From: Candidatus Poribacteria bacterium
GTDB taxonomy: Bacteria > Poribacteria > WGA-4E > WGA-3G
DNA: 64,000 bases
NCBI GenBank assembly: GCA_022825665.1
Contig: JAJDWI010000006.1
Span: 1-64,000, forward strand
Reading direction: 5' to 3'
Both the position numbers and the translations under genes were made by a program. This document shows positions 17,552 through 28,338 of this stretch, in pieces (the stretch's first letter is position 1; the number at the start of each line of letters is the position of its first letter). Under the pieces are notes generated by a model. The model made no database searches. It saw nothing but the letters and a program-made list of their open reading frames with translations, and was not told where the DNA came from.

Positions 17552-18928
17552 TTGCGTAATATCATCCTTTTTTCATTAGATACATTACGTGCGTCAAGTA
17601 TGAGTTGTTATGGAAATAAACACCTAACCACACCACATCTTGATGCTCTTGCAGCAAATGCGACCCTTTTTGAGAGTTGTATCAGTCCACATATCCCGAC
17701 TCACCCGGCACATACGACGATGTTTACCGGGAAAGATGTACTGACCCACCATATTATCACGCAAGGTGGACGTGTAGATCTTGCTGAGAACATCAAAACA
17801 CTTCCAGAGTTGCTTAGCGAAGCAGGATATTTTACTGTGGCAGCTGACAATTTGGAACGCTGGTTTCAACGCGGTTTTCCAGATAATCAATACCGTGGTT
17901 ATAGTTGGGAAAGTCGTTATCAAAATGCACGCAAAGCAGAGGCAGTTAATCAGACAGCCGTAGAACTGTTGGAACTCGCGCAATCACAGGATAAACCGTG
18001 GTTTGCATTTCTACATTATTGGGATCCACATACACCTTACCTACCACCGCTTCCGTTTGAGCGGATGTTCTATAGTGGTGACGAATGTGATCCAAATAAT
18101 CGGAGTATGGATGATGTTTATGCTTGTGAACCTTTCACAGACTATTTTCGTCAGTGGATGTGTAAGCCAGATCCGGATGACCCAGACAATATAGAGAAAA
18201 AGCGTCTATGGACTGACCGTAGGTATGTGAACTCACAATATGACGCTTCTATTGCTTATATGGATGCATCCTTAGCACAACTTTTTCAATATCTGTACGA
18301 CTGTGACCTCATGAATGAGACGCTTTTGGTTATTACAGCTGATCACGGTGAGGAACTTGATGAACACGAACTTTGGTATGACCATCACGGGTTGTATCAG
18401 ACAAATTGTCATATTCCGCTGTTCCTACACTGTCCCAACATTATTCCAAAAGGACAACGTCTTGAAGGGATTGTGACGTTGAAGGATATTGCCCCCACTA
18501 TTTTGGATTATGCTTCACAGAATACACTGGCAGAACGTGAAAAGATGGAGGGAACAAGTCTCCGCTCTTTGGTAGACAATGGATCAAATGACGGTTCGTG
18601 CGATGCAATCTATCTGACTGAATGTGGTTGGATGAAAAAGCGTGGTTGGCAGACACGTAAGTGGAAACTAATTGTTGAGACAGGTGGCACCCCCGCTGTT
18701 TACAATAAACCTGATATTGAACTCTATGATCTTGAAGACGACCCAGATGAGATATACAATTTGGCTGAGGAAGCGGAGGACATTGTTCTGCAATTGAAGA
18801 ACGAGATGGATGAATTTTTGAAACGACGATTGTCTGAAACAGGGTTACCTGATCCAACAGTTGAACAGGAAATTACAATGCGGAAGATTGGAGACGAAAC
18901 AAAAGCAGTACCGTTACCCGAAAAGTAA
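17552..18928 (+). CDS. Sulfatase-like hydrolase of the alkaline phosphatase superfamily
   Basis: GGAGG six bases before a TTG supports this start (458 aa). Metal-binding segments of the superfamily are clear: NIILFSLDTLRASSMSCYG at the N-terminus, HYWDPHTPYLPP in the middle, TADHGEELDEH and DHHGLYQTN later, and a typical C-terminal ELYDLEDDPDEIYNLAEE. The nucleophile region reads HIPTHPAHTTMFTG, with Thr where true sulfatases have the Cys or Ser that becomes formylglycine. The enzyme may therefore hydrolyse phosphate, phosphonate or other esters instead of sulfate esters. No signal peptide is seen, so it is probably cytoplasmic. Confidence 0.82.
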   Translation: MRNIILFSLDTLRASSMSCYGNKHLTTPHLDALAANATLFESCISPHIPTHPAHTTMFTGKDVLTHHIITQGGRVDLAENIKTLPELLSEAGYFTVAADNLERWFQRGFPDNQYRGYSWESRYQNARKAEAVNQTAVELLELAQSQDKPWFAFLHYWDPHTPYLPPLPFERMFYSGDECDPNNRSMDDVYACEPFTDYFRQWMCKPDPDDPDNIEKKRLWTDRRYVNSQYDASIAYMDASLAQLFQYLYDCDLMNETLLVITADHGEELDEHELWYDHHGLYQTNCHIPLFLHCPNIIPKGQRLEGIVTLKDIAPTILDYASQNTLAEREKMEGTSLRSLVDNGSNDGSCDAIYLTECGWMKKRGWQTRKWKLIVETGGTPAVYNKPDIELYDLEDDPDEIYNLAEEAEDIVLQLKNEMDEFLKRRLSETGLPDPTVEQEITMRKIGDETKAVPLPEK

Positions 18929-18943
18929 AACAGAGGAATAAAG

Positions 18944-19981
18944 ATGGAAAATAAAACACAATTTCTACAAACTGGTACAGGTAATATACAGATTCTTACC
19001 CTCCTGATTTTTCTACTTGGATTCGTTTTTAATGGGTGTGCAGCATTACAAGAAGCACAGAAACAGAGACAGAAACGACTTGATGAAAGACGAAAAGTTG
19101 ATCAACTATTGTTAGCAGCGTCAGATGCAAATATTGTTGTTGATCCGACACCTATTGAAGGTAAACCACATGGTGAAAGCGACCACTATACATTGACATT
19201 CGCAGACGATTTGCTGGTTAAGGCTGATTTTGATGAAGAAGATGAACGGAAGATGTTTGCTAACAGTGCACTCAGTTATATGGAAAGCCTTTATAACGCG
19301 CTGCACTCCATTTTCGGATTTAAACCAAAGCACAAAATACATGTGACCTTATATGACCTATATCAAGGTACAGATAGAATAGCCACAACTGGTACTCAAT
19401 ATGGTTTCAGGAATAATGGAAGATTTGTCGCTGGTATTGAGATGAATTTTCCTATGAATATGTATGATAGGCATGAAGTTCGGGTGCACGAGTTAACACA
19501 TGCCTTTACTAATATATACTACTTACCCACATGGTTCTCAGAAGGAATTGCTGTGTTGATGCAGACAGAGTACGCAAAAGGCGGAGGATCACCTAAATAT
19601 GATAATTTGAAACAAAGTATGAAACTTGATCCGAACGGTATAAATGAATTAGAAAATTGGGGTAGCCATAGAGAATCCACATCATTGACCCCGTGGAGAT
19701 ACAGTTATGCCTATACCGTTGTATCAGAACTCCGAGAAAAGTATGGGAAAGAATTATATATCAGACTTTTTGAATTAATGGACGCTGATCAACTTCATCT
19801 TAGACTGTATGGGAAGATGCCGTCAAGTTTTTTGATTTACTATATGAGTCAAGCAGCGGGAAAGGATCTTGTGCCATTCTTTAAGGAATTACAGTTTAAA
19901 GTACAAAAATTGGAAAAAGACGATCTTGTGAAATATATTCAACAGATAAATGCCGAATCCCAAAAGGGGCATCAACATTGA
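18944..19981 (+). CDS. Lipoprotein metallopeptidase (gluzincin-like)
   Basis: The 345-aa product starts with a lipoprotein signal: hydrophobic residues 16-30, then FNGCAA with Cys32 as the lipidation site. It is therefore tethered to a membrane on the periplasmic side. HELTHAF (HExxH zinc ligands, around nt 19487-19507) is followed 12 residues later by WFSEGIAV, supplying the third ligand Glu, as in peptidase_MA/M1-like gluzincins. A basic coiled stretch (EAQKQRQKRLDERRK) follows the lipid anchor. AGAGGA precedes the ATG. It lies 15 bases after the sulfatase-like gene. Substrate unknown. Confidence 0.75.
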   Translation: MENKTQFLQTGTGNIQILTLLIFLLGFVFNGCAALQEAQKQRQKRLDERRKVDQLLLAASDANIVVDPTPIEGKPHGESDHYTLTFADDLLVKADFDEEDERKMFANSALSYMESLYNALHSIFGFKPKHKIHVTLYDLYQGTDRIATTGTQYGFRNNGRFVAGIEMNFPMNMYDRHEVRVHELTHAFTNIYYLPTWFSEGIAVLMQTEYAKGGGSPKYDNLKQSMKLDPNGINELENWGSHRESTSLTPWRYSYAYTVVSELREKYGKELYIRLFELMDADQLHLRLYGKMPSSFLIYYMSQAAGKDLVPFFKELQFKVQKLEKDDLVKYIQQINAESQKGHQH

Positions 19982-20021
19982 ATATAGAAAACCGTGTGTC
20001 GTTATGGAATTATACACCATT

Positions 20022-20050
20022 TTGACTTGAATTTACTCATTGCATACACT
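20022..20050 (+). promoter_or_regulatory. Promoter of the GT9 gene
   Basis: TTGACT (20022-20027), 17-base spacer, TACACT (20045-20050), with about 105 bases to the start codon. Confidence 0.55.
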
Positions 20051-20154
20051 GTTAGTCAACAGTGGAGTGATAACTACTCTTATATGGCCGGTGTAAGGTC
20101 AAGTGCGGAGATCGAATTATTCGGTTCTGCTTATGGCACACAATAACAGATTGA

Positions 20155-21342
20155 ATGCAGTCAAATAGAGTTCTAAAATTCTTTGATAGATATGTCGGTA
20201 TTCCGATCTGCATATCGTTGTCCATCATCAAATACATTAGATCTTTTCTGGATAGAGAAGTTGAAGCACAAAACCGTGAATTTCAATCTGAGAGTGCATC
20301 CGTATACTCTATAGATGAACCGAAAAAGATATTATTTATACAACTCTCTGCGTTGGGCGACACAATCTTGGCAATTCCCACTGTTCGGGCTATACGTCGT
20401 CGTTATCCGAATGCAGAACTTTCGTTTTTAGCATCACCTACAAATCTATCGTACTTAGAACGGTGTCCCTATATTGATCATCAGATTCTATTTCGTTCTC
20501 GACTTTATCAACTAATTCAAACTCTACGACGTGAGCGTTTTGACTTGGTGATTGATTTGGAGCATTGGTCTCGATTCAGTGCCCTCTTTGCGTATACGAC
20601 TGGTGCCTTTCGTCTTATCGGTTTCAGTGCTGCACATCAATATCGGCACTATCTATTTAACGATACCGTTCCACATATCCCAGGAAAGCATGAAGTCCTT
20701 AATTTTTTAAGCATTGCACATGAATTAGGCTGCAATACCGATGATTTGAAACTTGAAACTTGGGTAGATAAGACAGAAGAGGAATGGTGTTGTAACCTGT
20801 TAGTACAGAAACATATCCACCCATCTGACTTGTTGATTGTGCTTCATCCTGAAGCAGGTAGACGCGGTGAACCCCGTCGTAGGTGGTCTCTTAAAAAATA
20901 TGTGGTGTTAGCGGATACACTATCGGAACAATACAATGCCCGAATCGTCTTGACAGGTGCCCCGAATGAGGTTGTAGTATCGGAATGGATTGCTGAACGG
21001 ACGAAGTGTGAGACGGTCTGTCTTGCGGGTCAAACGCAGGTGAATCAACTTGCTGCTTTGTTTATGCGTGCAGATTTAGTGGTCTGCGGGAATTGCGGTC
21101 CAATGCATCTTGCTGCAGCAGCAGGAACACCGGTAGTCGCTATTCACGGTCCGACGAATTCGAAACAGTGGGGTCCTTGGGCTGAAAAGTCAACTTGTCT
21201 TGAGTCAAATCTACCATGTAGTCCGTGTCTCAATTTGGGATTTGAATATGCTTGTCAAGCTTTACCGGATGGGACATCGCCTTGTATGCATACCATTAGT
21301 GTCGAGGATGTATTAATGGCATGTGACATGTTTTTCAAATAA
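20155..21342 (+). CDS. Glycosyltransferase family 9 (ADP-heptose:LPS heptosyltransferase-like)
   Basis: The 395-aa protein has about 55 poorly conserved N-terminal residues and then the GT9 GT-B fold: ILFIQLSALGDTILAIPTVRAIRRRYP opens the acceptor domain. The donor-binding domain shows LHPEAGRRGEPRRRW, VLTGAPNE, DLVVCGNCGPMHLAAAAGTPVVAIHGPT and a late Cys-rich CSPCLN segment common in the family. It should add a heptose or a similar sugar to an outer-membrane glycolipid core at the inner leaflet of the cytoplasmic membrane. The gene is not in a recognisable LPS cluster here. Confidence 0.87.
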   Translation: MQSNRVLKFFDRYVGIPICISLSIIKYIRSFLDREVEAQNREFQSESASVYSIDEPKKILFIQLSALGDTILAIPTVRAIRRRYPNAELSFLASPTNLSYLERCPYIDHQILFRSRLYQLIQTLRRERFDLVIDLEHWSRFSALFAYTTGAFRLIGFSAAHQYRHYLFNDTVPHIPGKHEVLNFLSIAHELGCNTDDLKLETWVDKTEEEWCCNLLVQKHIHPSDLLIVLHPEAGRRGEPRRRWSLKKYVVLADTLSEQYNARIVLTGAPNEVVVSEWIAERTKCETVCLAGQTQVNQLAALFMRADLVVCGNCGPMHLAAAAGTPVVAIHGPTNSKQWGPWAEKSTCLESNLPCSPCLNLGFEYACQALPDGTSPCMHTISVEDVLMACDMFFK

Positions 21343-21371
21343 TTACTCAATGTTATCAGATTGTAGGTTTA

Positions 21372-21401
21372 TTGACAGACTTATTTAATTTGTTGTATAA
21401 T
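21372..21401 (+). promoter_or_regulatory. Strong promoter ahead of the omegaRNA-like element
   Basis: TTGACA (21372-21377), 18-base spacer, TATAAT (21396-21401). It would start transcription some 22 bases before the omegaRNA-like sequence and could also serve the Rpn nuclease gene. Confidence 0.7.
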
Positions 21402-21430
21402 ACACTTGTTGACTGATCCTGATTTTTGTT

Positions 21431-21566
21431 ATTAATATAGGGTGAAGTCCGTGTCAGACTCACCTACGGAGCAGTGGGTGCTGAAGCAGGCAACGTCATT
21501 TAGAGGTTAAACTGAAATATAAGAACGAAAGAATCACCAAAGCTTAGTTCGGTGAGTATGTCAGAT
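21431..21566 (+). ncRNA. Orphan omegaRNA-like / IS605 right-end element
   Basis: A GC-richer block with GGTGAAGTCCGTG, ACCTACGGAGCAGTGGGTG and CTGAAGCAGG-like segments is followed by AAAGAATCACC, a short hairpin (CACC...GGTG) and GAGTATGTCA. The ending matches that of the 1-140 element and the general layout of IS200/IS605 right ends, whose transcript is the TnpB guide RNA. No tnpB is adjacent. The Rpn gene starts 4 bases after the element, so the guide portion would correspond to its beginning. Identification is by remembered pattern and needs covariance-model support. Confidence 0.45.
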
Positions 21567-21569
21567 TAA

Positions 21570-22466
21570 ATGTCACAACAATACGATAGTGCGACCAAAT
21601 ATTTAACACATGAATATCCGCTGACATTCGCTCAATTTGCTTTCGGTATAACAGATATCACAGTGTTAGAACGTCTTGATACAGAACAACCGACTATCAA
21701 AACACACCGTAATGACTGCACGCTTAAGGTAAGAATTGATAATGAAATAACGATATTTCATGTTGAAATTCAAACGCATAACAGTCAAAAACCGATGCCC
21801 TGTCGTATAGCGGGGTATCAAGGGTTTCTGATAAGTGAACATCAGATGCCGGTTTATAGTTGTGTCGTATACTTGCATCCGGATGCAGGATTAAACGACC
21901 CAGGTTATTACGCGTATGAAGGGCATGGTTGTAAATATGTCAACGAATACAAAGTCATTCGTCTGATAGAGATTGAAGGACAACCAATTTTGGAGGCACA
22001 AACGTCCGGTTTGTTACCGTTGACACCTCTAATGAAACCACCTACGGGAATGGATTCAGAACAATGGTTACGCACTTGTGTTGAGGTAATAGCCTCATCA
22101 AGTAAAAGTATTTCGAACCGTAATCAATTAATGGAAACGTTGGGTATTTTTAGCGGTTTGGTTTATCGAGCTGAATTGATTAGACAATCTTTACCGGAGG
22201 GTATTATGAGAGAATCATCTATTGTCCAACATTATATGGATGAAGCTAAAGCACAAGGGATTGAACAAGGGATTGAACAAGGTGAAAAGAAGGCTACCAT
22301 TGAATCTATCCTTGCTTTTCTTTCAACACAATTTCAGTCAGAGGTCGTTCAATCTTTAAGACCACAACTTGAAGCGATTGAGGATTTGAACTTACTGAAG
22401 GAACTACTTCTTACTGCATACAGAACAAAAAGCCTCGGTGATTTCACTCAAACACTACCTGAGTAA
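21570..22466 (+). CDS. Rpn/PD-(D/E)XK nuclease family transposase-like protein
   Basis: The 298-aa protein resembles recombination-promoting nucleases (Rpn family, formerly transposase_31/DUF4351-like). The nuclease core lies in residues 25-110, with Asp49 in RNDCTLKVRI and FHVEIQTH (Glu66, Gln68) forming the D...ExQ variant of the PD-(D/E)XK site. A helical region follows, then a coiled stretch with EAKAQGIEQGIEQGEKK, highly typical of this group. Such proteins are mobile, often multicopy genes of uncertain function. The omegaRNA-like element directly upstream is unusual. Convergent with groEL, with a strong hairpin between them. Confidence 0.8.
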   Translation: MSQQYDSATKYLTHEYPLTFAQFAFGITDITVLERLDTEQPTIKTHRNDCTLKVRIDNEITIFHVEIQTHNSQKPMPCRIAGYQGFLISEHQMPVYSCVVYLHPDAGLNDPGYYAYEGHGCKYVNEYKVIRLIEIEGQPILEAQTSGLLPLTPLMKPPTGMDSEQWLRTCVEVIASSSKSISNRNQLMETLGIFSGLVYRAELIRQSLPEGIMRESSIVQHYMDEAKAQGIEQGIEQGEKKATIESILAFLSTQFQSEVVQSLRPQLEAIEDLNLLKELLLTAYRTKSLGDFTQTLPE

Positions 22467-22526
22467 TTAATTCTATGTATGGTGTAGTAGTTTGCCTTGC
22501 TCGAATTTTCATGGTTTGGTTTGCTC

Positions 22527-22565
22527 AAAGTAATAGAGTGGATGTTCAATCCACTCTATTACTTT
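22527..22565. terminator. Bidirectional terminator hairpin between the Rpn gene and groEL
   Basis: A perfect 17-bp stem (arms 22527-22543 and 22549-22565, 5-base loop) lies between two convergent genes. The U-runs are short on both strands (CTTTT; ACTTTG), but the position and stability fit termination from both sides. Confidence 0.75.
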
Positions 22566-22584
22566 TACCAGAGAGTCTCTGAGA

Positions 22585-24231
<1,647 letters not shown>

Positions 24232-24522
24232 TTAGTTAACCTTGGCTAAGATATCATCTTCGCGCAAGATGAGAAATTCAACATTATCGTATGTAACTTC
24301 GGTACCGCCGTATTTCGCGAACAAGACCTTATCACCGACTTCTACATCAACGGCTTGTCGTTCGCCACTATCAAGTATACGACCTTTACCGACCGCAACA
24401 ACCTCACCTTCTTGAGGCTTCTCTTTAGCGGTGTCTGGAATAATGATCCCACCACTGGTTTTCTGTTCATCCTCTTCAGAACGTTTCACGAGGATACGAT
24501 CGCCAAGGGGTACAAGTGCCAT
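24232..24522 (-). CDS. groES: Co-chaperonin GroES (Hsp10)
   Basis: The 96-aa product shows the family motifs [32 protein letters not shown] (mobile loop around SGGIIIP), [15 protein letters not shown] and a hydrophobic C-terminus. It forms the heptameric lid of GroEL. AGGAGG precedes the ATG. No CIRCE (HrcA) element is seen upstream, but a sigma54-like promoter is. Confidence 0.97.
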   Translation of the reverse strand: MALVPLGDRILVKRSEEDEQKTSGGIIIPDTAKEKPQEGEVVAVGKGRILDSGERQAVDVEVGDKVLFAKYGGTEVTYDNVEFLILREDDILAKVN

Positions 24523-24614
24523 ATTAAATATTTCCTCCTAATGAGTAATTAACGTATCTCGGGCTTTATTTGAATTCATAAAACCCAAACTTAGTTTTCA
24601 ATATGGTATAAACA

Positions 24615-24632
24615 TAGCAAGATATATGCCAA
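24615..24632 (-). promoter_or_regulatory. Sigma54-type promoter of groES-groEL
   Basis: Minus-strand TTGGCATATATCTTGCTA has GG and GC exactly 10 bases apart and shares TTGGCATA...TTGC with the glnA site. It lies about 95 bases before groES. An overlapping sigma70 alternative also exists (TTGGCA, 16 bases, TATACC at 24605-24610), so the sigma54 call is not certain. Confidence 0.45.
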
Positions 24633-24721
24633 TTTGAGGAATCCAGACAAAACACACTGTTAGAGGGTCTGACAGTATTTTCAATATGTGAAATCTATGA
24701 CAATTTGTCCCGCATTATGAT

Positions 24722-24752
24722 GTGTGAAAAATAAATGTGCCATTTTGGCACA
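24722..24752 (-). terminator. Intrinsic terminator of the Gfo/Idh/MocA gene
   Basis: Reading the minus strand, TGTGCCA and TGGCACA form a 7-bp stem with a 3-base loop, followed by TTTATTTTT. It lies about 65 bases after the stop codon of the oxidoreductase gene and ahead of the groES promoter. Confidence 0.7.
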
Positions 24753-24818
24753 CATTTGAAAACTGAAAGAGATTAACGATGAATAATTACATTGTTCTGC
24801 AGAATTTGTCTGTTGTTA

Positions 24819-25796
24819 TCAGCAATGAATCACTTTACCAGTTTGAGCAGATTGGTATGCTGCATCTAAGATAACATTTGCTCTCAGTCCATCATCACCA
24901 CTCGCGAGTGGTGCAACTCCAGTGCTTACACATTCTGCGAAATGTTCAAATTGGTGTTGATATAGATCCTCGTATTGAGAAGCGATAATCTGCTTTTCAC
25001 CGTCAAAGTATGTTTGGATTTTCCATCCGTCGTCGTTGATTACAGTAACAGTCCCTTCTGTTCCGTAGATTTCAAGCACTATGTCGCACTGTGCAACAGA
25101 GAAACTGAGATCAGTGAATCCTTGCGCCCCGTTCTGAAACTGCATGAGGATTCCACCAGTTTCTTCAACCTTATAATTATGGATTGCGCTGTTACAAAAT
25201 GCCGATACCTGTGTCACTTCACCGATGAGATAACGTAGTAAATCAACACTGTGTGGTCCCAAGTCCATCAGACACCCACCGCCACCTTGGTCAGGTTGTG
25301 CACGCCATTCATCAGCAGACAATAGGTATTTTTTCAGGAAAGGCATCCTGCCATGAACTATCTTTCCGAGACGGTTTTCGTCAATCCATGTCTTGATTTG
25401 TTGGAAGCAAGAGTGGAATCGGAATAAGAAACATACTTGAAGATGTACGTTGTTTGCATTGCATGCGGTGATCATCCTCTCACATTCCTGTGGAGTGAGT
25501 GCCATCGGTTTGTCACAGAGGACATGTAATCCGCGTTCTGCGGCAGCTATGACCTGTTCACAGTGGAGATTAACCGGTGTTGAGACGTAGATAGCATCAA
25601 TTTCACTGTCGTCGAGTAGGTCGTCAACACTGCTATATGGTTTTGTAGCGTTATGTTCTGTTGCGAGTTGTTTGGCACGTGCTGCGTCTCGTGAGAAGAG
25701 CGCGTGTAGTTCTGCGTTTGTTGCTTTGTGAATAGCAGGCATAGCACGTCGTTGTGCGACACTACCCGCACCGAGCACACCCCATTTTAGTGTCAT
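24819..25796 (-). CDS. Gfo/Idh/MocA family oxidoreductase
   Basis: The 325-aa NAD(P)-dependent dehydrogenase opens with the Rossmann motif WGVLGAGSVAQRRAMPAI and continues with DAIYVSTPVNLHCEQVIAA, the family motif LCDKPMALTPQECERMI (EKP variant DKP) and GGCLMDLGPHSVDLLRYLIGE, where the His is the usual catalytic or substrate-binding residue. It should oxidise or reduce a sugar or inositol derivative. A second, more distant paralogue lies at 50450. It stands as a single gene with its own terminator. Confidence 0.88.
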   Translation of the reverse strand: MTLKWGVLGAGSVAQRRAMPAIHKATNAELHALFSRDAARAKQLATEHNATKPYSSVDDLLDDSEIDAIYVSTPVNLHCEQVIAAAERGLHVLCDKPMALTPQECERMITACNANNVHLQVCFLFRFHSCFQQIKTWIDENRLGKIVHGRMPFLKKYLLSADEWRAQPDQGGGGCLMDLGPHSVDLLRYLIGEVTQVSAFCNSAIHNYKVEETGGILMQFQNGAQGFTDLSFSVAQCDIVLEIYGTEGTVTVINDDGWKIQTYFDGEKQIIASQYEDLYQHQFEHFAECVSTGVAPLASGDDGLRANVILDAAYQSAQTGKVIHC

Positions 25797-26118
25797 TTAT
25801 ATGACTCCTTGTGTTTTTAATCGATCAATTCTTCTTGTGTGCCTTACGGCAACTTCAGACATGTATAGATTGTGCATACTTTCACACTGACAAATAACAT
25901 ATCATATTCTTTGAATGAAATCAAGGGATTGTGGATACTTGTTGAACCAAGATTTTCAAGATTGTTGTCTGAATCGCGGATTTCACGGAGGACGCGGATC
26001 CATGAGTCTGTTCATTCTGTCCGTAATGTTACAAATGACACCGATTCAGAAGGTTGCACGGTTTCATTCCAAAGAAAAGACTGTTAAGCGTATCTCTCTA
26101 TCTGCTTTGGAAAAGAGA
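25797..26118. other. Intergenic region with degraded repeats
   Basis: Holds a relative of the dispersed GAACCAGGATTTTCAGGATT repeat at 25937-25965 and a GCGGATTTCACGGAGGACGC-like segment at about 25976-25998. No gene is supported. Confidence 0.5.
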
Positions 26119-26147
26119 TTGATAAACGTGTATATACGTTGTATAAT
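26119..26147 (+). promoter_or_regulatory. Promoter of the TPR-UPF0175 / DUF3368 operon
   Basis: TTGATA (26119-26124), 17 bases, TATAAT (26142-26147). The start codon lies 38 bases downstream of the -10 box. Confidence 0.7.
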
Positions 26148-26185
26148 TTAACAGCAGAAGAAATTGCTATTGTGGAGGAAGAAAA

Positions 26186-28336
26186 GTGATGCTACAACCG
26201 AACTCGAATCTTTCTACTGCCGGCAGTGCATACAGCCATATTGGTAAGCCTAACATGGTCGTTGGAAGGTATATAAAGACAACAACTGCCATCAATGATG
26301 AAGCGGATGCGTACAACAAACGTGGCATTGTTCATTGTGAAAATGGTGACTATAAGCAGGGAATCGCACAGTTTAACAAAGCGATCGCATTAGCACCAGA
26401 ATTTACCAGTGCCTATTACAATCGAGGCATCACTTACGCTCGCAAAGGCGATTTCGACAACGCTATCAAGAACTTCAATAAGACGATACAACTCAAACCG
26501 GATTATGCCAATGCTTACAACGGTCTCGGATTTGCTTACGCCAATAAAAACGATTTTGATAACGCCATAAAAAACTTTGATAAAGCAATACAACTTAACC
26601 CCGATGATGCTAAAGCATACTATAATCGCGGTACTGCTTACTTCAATATAGACGATTTAGACAATGCTCTAGAAGACTATAATAGATCAGTAAAACTAAA
26701 TTCCAATGAGGCAAACACCTATTACAATCGTGGACTTACTTACGCCAATAAAGACAATTTTGATAACGCTATAAAAGATTGTACTTCCGCTGTAGAACTT
26801 AAACCCAATTATGCTGAGGCATATAACTGTCGCGGTGCTGCTTACGCCAACAAAAGTGATTTTGATAATGCTATAAAAGACTATAACATAGCAATACAAC
26901 TCAAACCGGAGTGTGCTGGGTTCTATTACAATCGCGGTGCTGCTTACGCCAATAGAGACGATTTTGATAATGCTATAAAAGACTATAACATAGCAATACA
27001 ACTCAAACCGGATTTTACCGAGGTATACAACAACCGGGGTACTGCTTATGCTAATAAAGACGAATTGGATAATGCCATCATAGACTTTAATAAAGTAATA
27101 CAACTACAACCAAATTATGTCAACGCCTATCATAATCGAGGTACTGTTTACCTCAACAAAGGCGAGTCCAACAAAGCCATTAAAGACTTTAGTAGGGCTC
27201 TTGATCTGAATTCGGAGCATGTGGCCTTTATTTATAGAGGTCGCGGCTTGGCTTACTACGCAGAAGACAGATTCTACCGAGCAGTTGATGACTTTAGCAA
27301 AGTCTTAAGTCTCACACCGGACGACCCAGTTGTCTACTATAACCGCGGGTTAGCTTATCGCAATCTGCTGGTTTTTGAAAAAGCAATCCAAGACTTTACC
27401 AAAGCAATAAATCTCAAACCTGAGACAGCTGCCGATGCCTACACCCAGCGCGGTATAACCTACCACATCAAAGGGGATATAGACAAGGCGATTGAAGACT
27501 ATAACGCTGCAATCACGTTAGAGGCAGGATTTGCAGAGGCATGGACAGAACGCGGTAAAGCTTACCGTGATAAAGGCGAGGTGAACAAGGCGATTGAAGA
27601 TTACAATAAAGCGATCGAACTCAATCCAGAACTTGCTGAGCCTTATACTTTACGCGGTCTCATTCACACCGAACAGGGCGAGGTGAATAAGGCGATTGAA
27701 GATCATAGTAAAGCGATCGCGTGCTACCCGGATTTTGCTGAAGCATATCTCAATCGGGGGCAGGCTTACCACGCCAAAAACGATTTGGATAAGGCAATTG
27801 AAGATTACGATAAGGCAATACAACTCAATCCAGAACTTGTTGAGGTATACACGCATCGGGGTAAAGCGTATCACGACAAGGTTGAGTTAGACAGCGCGAT
27901 TGCGGATTATACTGAAGTCCTAAAACTCAGACCGAAGGTTGCTGAATACTATTACACACGGGGTGAGGCGTGGCTGCTTGCGAAAGATTGGGAAGAAGCG
28001 AAAACCGACCTGACAGCTGCACTCCTACAAGACGTAGATGTCGCCGCTGCGTTTCACAATACCTACAAGAGCATAGATGCCTTTGAACAGAAAATAGAGG
28101 ATCGTTTGCCAAAAGAGATTGTAGCATTATTGACACCACGAAGCGAGCCGTTTGAAATTGATAAAGAGGCGCGGATAGCATTAGGAATGAAGTATTACGG
28201 AGAAGATATACTCAGCAGTGGACTCGCGGCGCGCCTTGCGGGGGTACCACGCGAAGAGTTTTGGTATCTGATGGAGGACTACGGACATTATCTCTTGACT
28301 CTTGATGAAGAAGATCTCATCAATAGCGGATTTTAG
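26186..28336 (+). CDS. TPR-repeat protein with C-terminal UPF0175 antitoxin-like domain
   Basis: The 716-aa protein carries about 17 TPR units between residues 35 and 620 (typical unit: YNRGxAYANKxDFDNAIKDYN). The last 60 residues, IDKEARIALGMKYYGEDILSSGLAARLAG and onward to the end, match UPF0175, a small ribbon/helix antitoxin-like domain that is normally a stand-alone 80-100 residue protein. GGAGG sits 7 bases before the GTG and 10 before an alternative ATG at 26189. The next gene begins 2 bases after the stop and encodes a DUF3368 PIN-like protein, the usual partner of UPF0175. The protein may be an antitoxin whose long TPR array senses or binds something else. Confidence 0.82.
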   Translation: MMLQPNSNLSTAGSAYSHIGKPNMVVGRYIKTTTAINDEADAYNKRGIVHCENGDYKQGIAQFNKAIALAPEFTSAYYNRGITYARKGDFDNAIKNFNKTIQLKPDYANAYNGLGFAYANKNDFDNAIKNFDKAIQLNPDDAKAYYNRGTAYFNIDDLDNALEDYNRSVKLNSNEANTYYNRGLTYANKDNFDNAIKDCTSAVELKPNYAEAYNCRGAAYANKSDFDNAIKDYNIAIQLKPECAGFYYNRGAAYANRDDFDNAIKDYNIAIQLKPDFTEVYNNRGTAYANKDELDNAIIDFNKVIQLQPNYVNAYHNRGTVYLNKGESNKAIKDFSRALDLNSEHVAFIYRGRGLAYYAEDRFYRAVDDFSKVLSLTPDDPVVYYNRGLAYRNLLVFEKAIQDFTKAINLKPETAADAYTQRGITYHIKGDIDKAIEDYNAAITLEAGFAEAWTERGKAYRDKGEVNKAIEDYNKAIELNPELAEPYTLRGLIHTEQGEVNKAIEDHSKAIACYPDFAEAYLNRGQAYHAKNDLDKAIEDYDKAIQLNPELVEVYTHRGKAYHDKVELDSAIADYTEVLKLRPKVAEYYYTRGEAWLLAKDWEEAKTDLTAALLQDVDVAAAFHNTYKSIDAFEQKIEDRLPKEIVALLTPRSEPFEIDKEARIALGMKYYGEDILSSGLAARLAGVPREEFWYLMEDYGHYLLTLDEEDLINSGF

Positions 28337-28338
28337 GA

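Noticed and set aside
24523-24700. CIRCE element for groES
   Set aside because: No TTAGCACTC-N9-GAGTGCTAA-like inverted repeat is present.
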